Shown here piece after piece: positions 21,772 through 33,425 of a stretch of DNA of 64,000 nt. A model generated the notes under the pieces. The model was not told the DNA's origin. It was given only the letters and a program-made list of their open reading frames with translations, and did not search any database. The stretch comes from Echinometra lucunter (Eukaryota; Echinodermata; Echinoidea; Camarodonta; Echinometridae): assembly GCA_029962745.1 (NCBI GenBank), contig CM057154.1, positions 25,477,308 to 25,541,307 of the forward strand, in the 5' to 3' direction. Position 1 is the stretch's first letter, and every line of letters begins with the position of its first letter. The translations under genes and the position numbers were made by a program.

Positions 21772-22130
21772 ACATCTCAAACCACCTCAGTTGAGGAGTT
21801 ATCTTTGGATGGTATGCATGTGACTAGCCTGTGGAAGCTCGGACTTCATACGTCATGTCCTCAAGTTCAAAAACTTAAACTGAACTGGTTTTTGGGGGAT
21901 ATCTCATCAGCCATCGTCATCAAGGCCTGCTCTCCATTCCATCATCTCACTCATCTTCACATCGATGGATTCTGCAAAATATTGGTTGATCCCATGTCAT
22001 TCAGCAGTGCATTGATGACGTCATGTCCTCGACTCACCAAGCTCTCCCTTGAACGCATTAAGATGCAAAACGAGAATGCCACTAAGATCATCCAGTCCAT
22101 GAAGACCCATCCACACTTAACAAGCATAGA
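21772..22130 (+). CDS. LRR exon D, block 1
   Basis: A 359-bp internal exon (phase 0 start, phase 2 end) with acceptor CCGTAG and donor GTGAGT. It encodes about 119 residues with four LRR-like segments: VEELSLDGMHV, VQKLKLNWF, LTHLHIDGF and LTKLSLERI. Spacers with a conserved SCPxL or SPFHHL motif separate them. The spacing suits ~28-residue repeats of the type found in NLR receptors. It follows exon A in frame and its split last codon is completed by exon C. Compared with the copies in blocks 2 and 3, differences concentrate just after each LxxLxL strand, while the last ~20 residues are identical in all three. The frame is fully open. Confidence 0.88.
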
Positions 22131-23106
22131 GTGAGTCTCATTTTATTATAAGTGTTATGATATATTGTTGAGTATGCACTGCAATTTTAATCTTAAAAAT
22201 TTATAACTCTCGGTGGAACGCAATTTCTTTTCTTCTCCTTTCATTTTTTCTTCTTCTTCTTTTTTTTTCCTGTGATTTTTCCTCTCTGCACTTGCTACCC
22301 TTTCTCCCCACCTCTCACTCTGTCTCTTATTTTTCTTTTATTTTCAATAATCTCTGTCTCTGTCCCCATACCCTTCTCTCCTTTTATCCTCCTCTTCCTC
22401 CTCTTTCTCTCAGTCTCGTTGTTTTGCACTCTTTCTGTGTTGTCAGTTGTAGACAGTCTTTCTCAGAGTGTGTTTATTCATAGCAAAGGGCAACCCTATA
22501 AGCCTACATGGGTATAGCCATTGATACATACTTATCATGCTTATGAATTCGTTTATGTTTGATACTGGCTGACATGGACAATATTTCCACCCTGCTAAAA
22601 AGGCAATAATTATCGTATGCGATGATATTCAGTCACTGAATTATTTTAAGGCAAGGTTGTGCGTAGCTGCTCTGAGGTTTTGGAATGAAATTTTGAGAGA
22701 AAGGACGTAAATTAGGTGCTGTATTGATAATTCATATGATGAGATACATCTGGAGGATTTTACAGCAGTAAACAATTTCTTCGTAATTTTACGATATTTC
22801 TATTTCAATATTTGTTCTTAACAATATAATCTTTTTAATAAACGTGACTCCAGGAATTTATTTTTATGATACTCATATCAGTTACTCATACTCAGTTGCT
22901 GTATTGCATGCACACTTTCTTAGTATACCTTGTCATGCGGGATTGCAGTTCATACACAGAGCAATATCAAGCTTGGTCAGATGTGGAGCTGGCATCCATT
23001 CAAAAAATTCTTTAGCGAACATCACTAATGGCTTAATTAAAAGGGTATCATACGTCAGATACTGAGCTCTGGAAATATTAAGACAATGTAATTATGTCTT
23101 ATACAG
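22131..23106. other. Intron between LRR exons D and C
   Basis: Begins GTGAGT and ends TTATACAG. It contains a ~240-bp pyrimidine-rich stretch (about 22225-22470). The first ~700 bp are collinear with 63289-64000. Open frames across the pyrimidine tract are artefacts. Confidence 0.7.
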
Positions 23107-23200
23107 GCTGTATCAGTGTTTTACCGACGAGGATCTGGATCCATTGATTACTGAGGTGAACAGTGAAGGCAAGCTGACTGTTACTGTGGTGCATGGCTCG
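23107..23200 (+). CDS. LRR exon C, block 1
   Basis: A 94-bp exon with acceptor TTATACAG and donor GTAAGA. Its first base completes the Glu codon left split by exon D, and it then reads LYQCFTDEDLDPLITEVNSE and continues to VVHGS, ending in phase 0. Read together with the end of exon D it continues an LRR (L-x-S-I-E-L-Y-Q-C). No copy is visible in the other blocks: in block 2 it would fall in the gap, and in block 3 beyond the window. Confidence 0.75.
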
Positions 23201-23309
23201 GTAAGATATAACACTAGATTACATGCCAATACTCTCACTGATTTCTTTCTCCTCTTGCTAAAACGAGTTTGTCCCCCCCCCCCCCCATTTCACGCCGATT
23301 GTTGCCGAA

Positions 23310-23809
23310 NNNNNNNNNNNNNNNNNNNNNNNNNNNNNNNNNNNNNNNNNNNNNNNNNNNNNNNNNNNNNNNNNNNNNNNNNNNNNNNNNNNNNNNNNNN
23401 NNNNNNNNNNNNNNNNNNNNNNNNNNNNNNNNNNNNNNNNNNNNNNNNNNNNNNNNNNNNNNNNNNNNNNNNNNNNNNNNNNNNNNNNNNNNNNNNNNNN
23501 NNNNNNNNNNNNNNNNNNNNNNNNNNNNNNNNNNNNNNNNNNNNNNNNNNNNNNNNNNNNNNNNNNNNNNNNNNNNNNNNNNNNNNNNNNNNNNNNNNNN
23601 NNNNNNNNNNNNNNNNNNNNNNNNNNNNNNNNNNNNNNNNNNNNNNNNNNNNNNNNNNNNNNNNNNNNNNNNNNNNNNNNNNNNNNNNNNNNNNNNNNNN
23701 NNNNNNNNNNNNNNNNNNNNNNNNNNNNNNNNNNNNNNNNNNNNNNNNNNNNNNNNNNNNNNNNNNNNNNNNNNNNNNNNNNNNNNNNNNNNNNNNNNNN
23801 NNNNNNNNN
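23310..23809. other. Assembly gap of exactly 500 N at an inversion point
   Basis: 500 consecutive N. The left side ends 109 bp downstream of LRR exon C. The right side starts 17 bp outside exon D on the minus strand. The round size indicates a placeholder of unknown true length. Open frames spanning it are meaningless. Confidence 0.99.
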
Positions 23810-23826
23810 AATCACATGAGACTCAC

Positions 23827-24185
23827 TCTATGCTTGTCAGGTGAGGATGGGTCTTCATGGACTGGATGATCTTAGTAGCATTCTCGTTGTACAGCTTAAT
23901 GCGTTCAATGGAGAGCTTGGTGAGTCGAGGACATGACGTCACCAATGCATTGCTGAATGACATGGGATCATCCAATGTTTCGTACAATCCTTCGATGTGA
24001 AGATGAGTGAGATGATGGAATGGAGAGCAGGCCTTGATGACGATGTTTGATGAGATATACTCCATAAACCGGCCCAGTTTAAGTTTTTGAACTTGAGGAC
24101 ATGACGTATGAAGTCCGAGCTCCCACAGGCTAGTCACGTGCCTACCATCCAAAGATAACTCCTCAACTGAGGTGGTTCGAGATGT
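23827..24185 (-). CDS. LRR exon D, block 2
   Basis: Same 359-bp length, CCGTAG acceptor and GTGAGT donor as in blocks 1 and 3, with a fully open frame. About 19 residues differ from block 1 over the 109 compared. They include KLGRFMEY against KLNWFLGD and EGLYETLDD against DGFCKILVD, just after LRR strands, whereas NATKIIQSMKTHPHLTSIE is unchanged. The exon starts only 17 bp from the assembly gap, so the next exon of this gene is not visible. Confidence 0.88.
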
Positions 24186-24732
24186 CTACGGAATACACAA
24201 TAAGAAGGGCTCATGAATTATTCTTAGTGTTTTACAACTAACAGTAGCATTAAAAAGACATTGAATACCCTGATTGAATATTTCCGTGAAATGATTGTTT
24301 TATTGTTAGAATTGTTCCGAGTAAATATTTGATCAGTTAGCAATGAACAAAAATAAAGTTAGCTTTTTGCAAAGAGTTTAGCCTGTGTAGCAAAGAGAAA
24401 TCAGATGAAGGTTATATATAGTGGAAGCTTGTGGAAGACGATCGATGCAAAGAACGTAGATATTAATGTATTTTGGTATTTTGGAATGCCGATATCACAA
24501 ATGTATATTTATGGGTTGTGAGTTCGCTTAATTTCCATTTTTAAACCAAATTATTGTTACCTCTAAGTGAAATTACTTCCTTTTTTTTTTTTTTATCATT
24601 TCAGCGATTACACATGCCATTATTTCATTATAATTCATATTTCATATTTCTAATATTTTCTACCGCTTTTTATCCAACTGCATGCGAAAGAATATTATGG
24701 TATCAGTGATGTTGTGATAACATGATACATAC
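24186..24732 (-). other. A-D intron, empty site of the hAT-like element
   Basis: The intron is collinear with blocks 1 and 3, and GTGATATC occurs once (about 24492-24499), without an insertion. A run of T near 24580-24594 is the only low-complexity feature. Confidence 0.75.
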
Positions 24733-24870
24733 ATGTGCTGTCTCTCCATCGTAAATGCCAACGTGTGTGATATCCATCAAGCTGAGTGACAGGAGGCGTG
24801 GTAGAGAGAGAATGGTATGAAGGATACGCCGAGTCATCACGGACATACCATTCATTTCCAGCGTCTGGAT
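24733..24870 (-). CDS. LRR exon A, block 2
   Basis: 138 bp with the same AAAACAG acceptor and GTATGT donor as exon A of the other blocks, phase 0 at both ends, open throughout. It carries the conserved LSLPRLLSLSL core. Variable residues lie at MNGMSVMTRR (MNYMYTMTGR in block 1). It precedes exon D of this block in the sense direction. Confidence 0.75.
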
Positions 24871-25799
24871 CTGTTTTAAGAGAATTGATATTCGAACTAA
24901 ATAGGCTACCAATACATTGCTATGAAGAAAAAGGTTCATATGGTTATCTGTCGATGTGTTGATTGTTTCACAACATGAATGACGTATAAAATCATTTGGA
25001 AGCATACTTGTCTTACCTACCCTTTGGCAAAAAAATGAGAGAAAAACTAAACAGACATGTGATAAACCAGATATTTGTTAAATCTATAGAGAACAAAGGA
25101 AAATAAGATACTAGACATATATCATTGAAGAAAAATTCAGGACTTTTATTACACTCTACTCGCTTTGCGCCGAATTACTTTTTCATTACCATACTTTCAC
25201 CGGTGTAAATCCATTCCGAAGAGATAGAGGGAGAGTGGGGGGGGGGGGGGGGGGGATAATCGGAATCTTTTCCCGAAAATTCTAGTTCGAACATACACAC
25301 ACGAGTACCCATATATACTCTAAGAGCATTCAAATAAAATATCATACTAAAACTGTCACTTATGATACATGCCACCAAAGTTCAAAAAGTTGAGCGTTTA
25401 ATAATCCTTTTTGCTTTGAAAGCATTGGTATATTTTACATGTCATTCTCACCTTTTTAAAAAGTCTGCAAGTGCTGGATATTACACATGTATCCAAAATG
25501 CACCATCCCGCGGGATTTACGCCAATGCATTCTTCATACTTTTATTCACTGTGTAATGTTTTCATATTCATTTCGGAGACAACATACAGCAAAAACAGTA
25601 GTAGGGTATGTGCTGATAAGCATATTAATTAAAAATCTGACGAAAATGGAATACCACAGCTGGAAAGAGGGAAAGAGAGAGAGAGAGAGGGAGGGAGAGA
25701 GAGAGTGGGAAGGGAGGAGAAGGATAAATTAGAATAGCAGAGAGATAAAAGCGAAGAAAGAGTCGAGATATTAGCTGAAGTCAGTGAAATTGTATTGAT
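24871..25799. other. Non-coding sequence collinear with 18831-19750
   Basis: No exon was recognised. It contains a poly-G run (about 25237-25255) and a GA-rich tract (about 25663-25730). Confidence 0.5.
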
Positions 25800-27050
25800 A
25801 CGTGCAAAGAGATGAAGAAATAGAGCCCCTGTTCTTACACTTGGCCCTTTACTTTTCTTGATTTATACTGAATGATATTACTAGTTCTTCGCAACTTTTG
25901 CATTTCATTTCTTTTTGCAGACGACACCAGTGTGTTCATGTCAAACCCATGTTTAAGTTTAATGATAATCATGTTTAATGATGAATTAATTAAAGTGAAT
26001 GTTTGGTTATATTATATATATTGGATTTTATTCAGTTAAAACAATCAAACACAAGGACAAACGGTGCAAAGACCGACACATGCATTGTGTACAAATTAAC
26101 AATATACATAAATACACATGTGAAATCAAATTACAGAATAAATAACAATCAATTACAACCAGTAAAATACCCCTTATATATAACAATACAACAAAGAAGA
26201 ATGAGACCCAGGGGAAAACAAATAAACCTCCATGGAAGGAGAAAACAGAGAGAACCCCCCCCCCCACAAACCAATCTTCCCCAGGGTCTCATTTCCCTTA
26301 AAATTTACTCCCAAGAGGATGAGAGGTGATGAGGAGAAGGAAATCAGCAAGGAAAAAGAGAATAAGGAGAAATGGAGAGAGTCAAAGAAAAGGAGGAGAG
26401 AAAAGGAGCAGGGAGAAAGGGAGTAATACATGTATATAAAAAAGAACAAATACAGATACAATTACAATCATATTACAGCACTTAAAGAACTAAGCACTCA
26501 AAGAAATTATTAAATGTGGGAATGCGACTGCTTGTCTGAACCCCAGAGGAATGGAATTAAGATTATGAATTATGGCAAGGTAGTAGGCACAGATATCATT
26601 ATTCTTCAACTGATGAAAATTAGGTAAGAAATTCCCTGAGTTAGAAACATGAAATGTAATACATGTATTGCAAAAAGTGCATGTAATTTCCCAAAGGAGC
26701 ATAGAGTTAGGAAAGAGGATAGAAGCAGAGCAAGAAAGAAGGAAGAATAGGGAGGGGGGGGGGGAAGAAAAGGGAAACAACAATTAATGATAAACTACTA
26801 GTAAATGTAAAAAAAAAATATATTTACAAAAAGAAAATTTTACGAAAATGATTTCACTTCAATGGTCAGAACATATCTCGGGTTTCTGTTGTTAAATTTC
26901 TTGGTGTGTACATCGACGATCAAGTGACTTGGCAAGAACACATTGGTGTCGCGTGCAATCGCACTGCAAACTGTGTGAGTGTTCTTCTTCGGCTAAAACA
27001 TTTCCCTGTATATTTTGATTATGTGATATCATTCAATGATTTTGTCGCAC
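25800..27050 (+). pseudogene. CR1/Jockey-type LINE reverse transcriptase fragment with nested insertion, block 2
   Basis: In the forward direction: LGPLLFLIY-like (about 25845-25870, frame-shifted), FADDT at 25914-25928 followed by SVFMSN, then foreign sequence at about 26010-26840, then KFLGVYIDD at 26894-26920 followed by VTWQEHI. The two RT halves would be adjacent without the insert. The insert begins with TATATATTGGATTTTATTCAG, the complement of an AATAAA-bearing 3' end, so it lies antisense to the LINE. The frame is broken by stops. The element is dead and shared by all three blocks. Confidence 0.82.
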
Positions 27051-27330
27051 ATGAATTACTGTAACTTCATTACTGTACTCATTTACCCAGAATTAGAACT
27101 AATGTCTAAAAAAATCAATTCATTTTAAATGTACCAGCTCGGAACAATATCCCAATCACTTTAAGAAACATCCCTTCTTTGAAGAGTTTAAAGAAAAAAA
27201 AAATGAAGTCCCATTCTTTCTGGCCACCCTTTTGTGTATCAAAGATATTTTGCTTTTGTGATTTATAGTGCATAGGGGTCAGCGTCTTATAAGGCTAAAT
27301 GTTCTTTTTGTTGACCCCACTTCTCATATA

Positions 27331-27562
27331 CACTCTTAAAAATTCTGTGTCAGATTGACCCAGAAAATAGTCCGCTAGGGCCACACTCCATACTGGGTAA
27401 AAAAATGACCCAGAATAGGGTCACGAAGACTTGTTTCCGGGTCACAATTGACCTTATTCAGGGTTATTGTGACTTTAATCCCTGTCATTTTTTACCCAGA
27501 ATGGAGTGTGGTCCCAATGGACTATTTTCCGGGTCAAGTCTGACTCGGAATTTTTAAGAGTG
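27331..27562. mobile_element. 232-bp hairpin MITE with TA duplication, block 2 copy
   Basis: CACTCTTAAAAATTCTGTG and (inverted) CACTCTTAAAAATTCCGAG termini with TA on both sides. It is the homologue of 16000-16230, without the hAT-like insertion that block 1 carries at its end. Confidence 0.8.
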
Positions 27563-27867
27563 TAAAATGACTCTTGTGTACATGGTGTAAATGTATTCTT
27601 TTAATCTCGTACCTTATGTTACCATTTCTATCTCATGTGCATGTGTAATATTTCTGTATTTTTATGGTGAATGAAATAAATAAATTAAATGAAAATGAAA
27701 TGAAATTGCGGCGAGCGAGATGATGCGGTCGGCCAGAAATACTGAGTTGAAAATATATATAAAATTAGAATAAATAGGGCCATTTTCATCCAGAATAAAT
27801 GTATTTCATTTCAAATTTTCTTCTCCTCGAAAATGACATAAAACGCAATTAACTGTTCCCATGTCTT

Positions 27868-28027
27868 CTCTCTAAATTCTTTAGATTGAGATGAGGGACC
27901 AATCCAAAATTCGATTGAAAATCTCAGTCTAATAGATTTAGAAGTCAATCTTTTTCTCAATCGAATTTTGGATTGGTCCCTCATCACAGTCTTATAGACT
28001 GATTTCCAATCTAAGGAATTTAGAGAG
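27868..28027. mobile_element. 160-bp hairpin MITE, block 2 copy
   Basis: CTCTCTAAATTCTTTAGATT and AAGGAATTTAGAGAG ends, self-complementary along its length. It is the homologue of 15551-15710. Confidence 0.8.
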
Positions 28028-28414
28028 TAGGTCTACCAATACGTATTATTTTGGAAAACAATGTATTAAATGAGAATGGGTACTGTTAATAGTCCAATCT
28101 CCATCAAACGTACAGTGGGGGCATGCAGGCATATTGAGGAGGCTAGGGGTTGACCCCCCCTTCCATAAACAATACACACATCACATAATTTAAAAAAAAA
28201 AATTCATTCGGGAATCTGCCACCTCCTGTTTGAGTAGTGAAATGTTTTCTTTGTAATTTATAATTTTCATCTAGCTTTCTAATGAACAGATTATATCTTT
28301 AGTGAAATATCTTCCTTTTTCTATCTCCTTACGCTCGCTTACATAAATTAGAAGCTGAAAGCTTGAATTTGAAAAGTCTGTCCCATACGCTAACGTTATT
28401 TTGTACACATGTAG

Positions 28415-28624
28415 GTGAAAAAAAGAACTGGGAGGTCACCGACGTAACTCGGATACATTTGTGCGGTCTAAAAATGTCAGAGGTAAAAATGTCAGAAGTA
28501 AAAATGTCAGAGGTAAAAATGTCAGAGCAAATAATGTCAGATGTAAAAATATTAGAGGAAGAAATAAATGCCAAAGGTAAAAATGTCAGTGCTGAAAATG
28601 CCGATGTGAATGAATGTGTTACAG
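28415..28624 (+). CDS. Candidate exon with tandem Lys-Met-Ser-Glu-Val pentapeptides, open copy
   Basis: The acceptor CACATGTAG and donor CAG|GTAAGA bound a fully open 210-bp segment. It encodes GEKKNWEVTDVTRIHL, then five 15-bp units (three KMSEV, then KMSEQ and IMSDV), then a Glu/Lys-rich tail ending in NECVTG. The pentads are reminiscent of a short charged helix or linker. No family is recognised and no adjoining exon of the same gene was identified. Unit number differs from block 1 by one complete 15-bp repeat. Coding status is unproven. Confidence 0.45.
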
Positions 28625-31600
28625 GTAAGAATAGTGAATTAAAAATCATGGCGAGCACGAGACATTAAATATTGATAATGCATGAATTGAGTGATCACAA
28701 TATATACTCTCTGTAAGCCAACAGTGTATGTGTAGTCACTCGAATCGAATGGCCTTCCTGCCTTCTTTTGATGTGACAGTGGTGGTGTTGCCCTATTCAT
28801 AAACATCTTTACTTTTTTTGGCGAGGAGAATATGCTGGTATGCACGCATAGGCAGTGTTTTGATCTCCCGTAAACTTGTTTTTAGCTGACTCCAAATATA
28901 AACGTATGTTCGTAAACCACACAACCAATGGGCGCTCGAGGGGGCAGACATCTTGGCAGATATACAGGCATAGCCGCAAGAGGCCGAATTATTTAGTGGT
29001 TCTACCTAATATGATCAAATGAGGCGCTGACGATGGTTTCTCGGGGTTTTTTTTTTTTTTTTCATTCTCCTAATCTGAAATAAATTACTTAAAATTTTCA
29101 GTAAAATATTTGATAAGGGTTAGGAATGCTTTACTTACGTACTTGGCCGTGTTTTTTCCCTGCCTTCCGTCCAAAAGGCCGATTTAGGTAATCACGAACC
29201 CCACGATTCACTTAAGACTCATTTGCTGATCGACGCACGTAAGCAAAATCACAATAAATCTGCTCTAATATATTACTAATTTTAACCCACATAATCTAAT
29301 TCATATGATTTTACTGGCACAGTGAATATTCTTAGTTACATTAAGGGACTATCTACCATGCTGTCGTGAAATTTGGTCAGGTGTATTCAAGTCATTTCTT
29401 TAAAAAAATCCAGTATTACATTGGGCTAATATCTTTCAAAGCTGACCATTTTTATGCAGATGTTGTACATGTAGGCCTACAGTTTTCATAAGGAAGATAT
29501 AGATACACACTCCGAAAGTTATGGCTCAGTGACTTATCTCGGCTGTATTGGGGGCCAGAGACGGCATGGTATAAAGCAATTTGCAAGCATGTTAAATGGA
29601 ATATCATAAATACAGATAACAATGGCCTAGAAATTCATCCGATGTGGATATGCACTTTACGCAGGAGTAGTTTGAAACTTAATCCTACAATAAGGTGTTT
29701 GGCAAAAAGTCATATAACTCAACCCTGATTCCTCAACGACCACCCCCTCTCAGCTCTATGGAATCAGAGGAATTCCCGTGTGTTCAGGCAATCCTACTCG
29801 GCGAATCCCATGAAGCACCCATGTACGCCAAAACTGACATCTACAAAATTAATATGCCATAGAAATACGCTGCAAGAATTGTCATTGTTTAGTTAATTAC
29901 AGCCATTCTTGGGCATCACTGCCTCATGATCACACCGATTAGGCCTACACTCTAACATCCCCAATCAGAGACAGACCCCTTGGAACGATTTTTTTTTTCA
30001 CAGGGGGTGCTGAACACCTGAGCTTCATGTTAGTTTACACCCCCTTAAGCAAGCAGTGTTCCATAAATATTCGGGAAACACGAAGGGGGGGGGGTAAGAC
30101 CTATATTTTTCGACAGTTATGTGGCATTATTATTCTAATCAAAGTACCCCCTCCTCTCTACACAAAACACAATAAATTATTTTCAAACAATATCGTAGAT
30201 GTATAGTAGATTTTTGGGGGTGTTTTTATTTTTGATTTATTTTTTATCTTGGGGGGGGGGGGGGGCAATGACGCTTCTTTCTAGATTATGAACCACTGTC
30301 CGAGACTTCCTGAAACTTTTTGTTAAGAAGATCAAAGTGTCATTTTTTTCATCAAAATACACTGGGGGCCTATAACTTTATCAAGCGGAACGAATGAGGC
30401 CAAAAAAGTCATAATCATGATTAAAGAAATGATATGTTGCCATCAGAATACACTGTAGCCCCATTAGATATCTGAATGATATGGCCACCTTGCTGTCATA
30501 TGACTTTCTTCAGAAAATATCTGCCAACCGACTTGTAACTCCAAGTCAACCGAACGGCTCTTCAAGCTCCTGTAAAATAATTTGAAATGGTTATGTTGTA
30601 TATGGATGCATTTTACATATGGGTTTTGCCAGAAATGAAATCAGAATAGAGTTTCATCAGCTTCATACTGTTTTTAAAATAATGATGCAACAACAGTTAC
30701 TATGGTACCTGGGCCTGAGTCTGAATAATATAGATTGCCATCGCATGCCCAAATGAAGTGTGTACCAAACTCTCTCATGTTGGCTATAGTACAGATCTAC
30801 ATGTAGACATTTTGAGTACGAGTATGTGGCTATGGCTTGCCTGTAGGCGGATCCAGGCAGGGGCGCCCAGGAAGTGCGCTCCCTCTTTAATATTTCAGTT
30901 CTGTGATTTTTCAAAAACTCTTCAGATCACCTTGAATATAGCACGGGCTTTCAAAAATTTTCTTTGGTTTCAATGCCAAGTACATGTATATCGTTAATAG
31001 CTAGTAGCACACCATATGTTATTCTAAGAAGCGTCCATCACCTTACTTCAAGACTTTAATCATGATTAAGCGCGAACTTAGAGTTCTACCGAGACTTTCA
31101 GTACAATGTGGTTGAATTTGACTGACTGCATCGTCGAAAGTGAATATATTTAATGAAATGACGCCCACCGTATTTTGAATATAGTACGAATTAATCAACC
31201 TTGGTTTAATCATATTTAAGTTTTCTTAAAAACGGCCCACTCCCGTTATGTTTTCCAAACACTGGTTAAGTTAGAGCTTTTCCTCTAAAAGTCTTCTTAA
31301 GATGCGACTTTCGCACATTATTTTTTTCTTTATGAAAAATTTCCTTACCTTGGGAGGGGGATACCCTCCTCCCGGAAGTGATGAAAATAGACAAAATACA
31401 TATCCCAGTACTGCTGTATAAAGTCAGTATCGTTTCAAACATCGCAGGAGACAAAGCACATGAGAAATAAGTATGGAATACAAATTATTCATGATTATTC
31501 AAAATGTTTAAAAACTATTTCTTTTCGAGAATCAAAGTAACTTCTGATCATATTCACTGAAAATAAGTACACTTTAATGAAAGAGCTTGATTCATGCATT

Positions 31601-33425
31601 CTCATAAATATTCATTTGTGTTTCATATTCCCGAGTGCGCTCATTGGGAAAACCATATTTTGAGGGGTGTTTTTGCTCATTAACGCATGGGAGGAGGTAA
31701 TTATAGAAGTACAGCTATCCCGGCGTTGTTCATAGAATCGGTTCATCGATTCTCTTATTAACATTTCAATATGGCTCCTCTCACGAAGTGAGCGGGCGGT
31801 GCTTCCTTATGTACGAGGACAATAATATTCAGGCATTTCTTGTTCACGTGCACCACACTTGATTGGTTATGCAGGGGGGGGGGGGGGGGCTTACGAAGAG
31901 GCATGTGCATAATCACACACTCGTGTGGAATGTTTGTGGTCAGCTACTCATGTTACAAGCCCAAGTTTGTTCACACCATTGTTTTCACAATGTTCATCCA
32001 CGTACATTTTCTTACTGTATCAAAGTTGTATGATATTTTGGGCATTATCCATGCAAATGAATCTATATTTTCATCCTTCGCTACATCCTCTTTCTTAATT
32101 CCCCTTATAATTTGATTCAGCTCAAGCGCCCAGGCCCACGTTTCCCAATTGTCATGATGATTACAGGAAAGTTATGAAAAGCACGTGCAATAAACTTTCG
32201 CATTATAACAAAATTTAATGAATACGGTTCCCAGTGCAGTTATGTATATAGGCCAATAATAATAAACCAAAAGCTATAAAAATGATTTTTCCTTGGCTGC
32301 TTCCCTCCCTCTCTCATATATAGTTATTTTTCTTCATATGAAGAGTTTGTTTGCAAAAAGGGCTAGATCCACGTTTCATAGAGAAAAACGCATTTGTGTG
32401 CCAGGTTTTGTACAGGTGTCTATGAAAAAGTGAAATTAGAAAGAGCACATTTTCATGAGTGCTCTGAAAATTTAGCTTGGTAATCTAAAATTTCAAATGA
32501 CTGGAACACAGCTGAACAGTGTTCTAATATCAATTACTCCATTTTTATTAAAAGTGGATCTAGCCCCTTTTGCAAACAAGCTCTTCATAATTATGTAGAA
32601 ATCTCGTCTACTAAGAAAGGTGGAAGTAAATAGGCAAACTTTTCAAAGATTCAACTCACAACTTTATACATGGTTGTCTGTTAAGTCCCCCCCCCCCCCC
32701 CCCGACAAAAATATTCAAGTATAATCATCACTGCCGTCCCCTTTCACATCGTTCAACACCTCTCGAAAGCCCTTACTCTCTTTTGGTTGTCCTTAAAAGA
32801 TTTTGTTTCGTTTTGTTTTGTTTATATCTGTTATGTTTGGTTTTGGTGATAGGCTTGCTGATATTTTTGGAGTCTGTATACGAAAGAACAAAACACTGTG
32901 TATCAGATCTAACACATATCTCACAAATGTCATATTCATAATAACTCACCGTACAGACACGTTACAGAGGAATCAGTCTAGGAAACTAACTTTTATATTA
33001 ATGGGCGTTCACACACAAGGTAAAAAGTGAGATTAAAAAATCGATTTTCTTATCGCGATTAGAATTTCGATTTTATTTTGTGTGTGGACGGAATAATCTC
33101 ACTAATAATCGCGATTCTTCAACTTCAACGCGATTCTTCAAGTTAGAAGTGCGATTTTTCAAAATAATCGCAATTTTTTGCTGTGCGTTGTGTGTGAACG
33201 GATCGCGATTAGAAAATCGGTTTTATCTATCCCATCATTCATTGCGCTTATGCGATCGATGCACTATGCATGTAGTGTATGCGTAGGACTATAAGGAGTG
33301 TATGTTACGTAAAGGATGCATGCACTATAATCAGGTAAGCATGCACTGTACGCTATCTTGGCGCCGTTGATAGTACATAATTATTTAGTATTCAGTTATT
33401 GAGTTTGTTGCTGTGCTTTATATAT
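28625..33425. other. Non-coding sequence collinear with 8662-14963 without the block 1 insertions
   Basis: The empty sites for the 776-bp insert (about 31188) and the 280-bp MITE (about 32243) fall here. Poly-G or poly-C runs occur at about 30251-30265, 31875-31889 and 32688-32703. CGCGATT palindromes lie at about 33030-33210. No gene is recognised. Confidence 0.6.

Larger units (their letters stand above)
4975..23309 (+). repeat. Block 1 of the alternating-orientation triplication
   Basis: This ~18-kb segment recurs inverted at 23810-46000 and directly at 46501-64000. The collinear landmarks are the L1/Tx1-like remnant (4975-5945), the 16-bp minisatellite, an LRR type B exon relic (6544), the foldback subrepeats (7633-8661), the LINE reverse transcriptase (about 17560-18830) and LRR exons A and D. 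Differences from the other blocks include loss of the whole type B exon array, loss of the endonuclease part of the LINE, and four private insertions. The right edge is set by the assembly gap. Confidence 0.9.

Noticed and set aside
23144..23869. Open frames of 185-241 codons across the first gap
   Set aside because: Most of the length is N, so no coding information is present.
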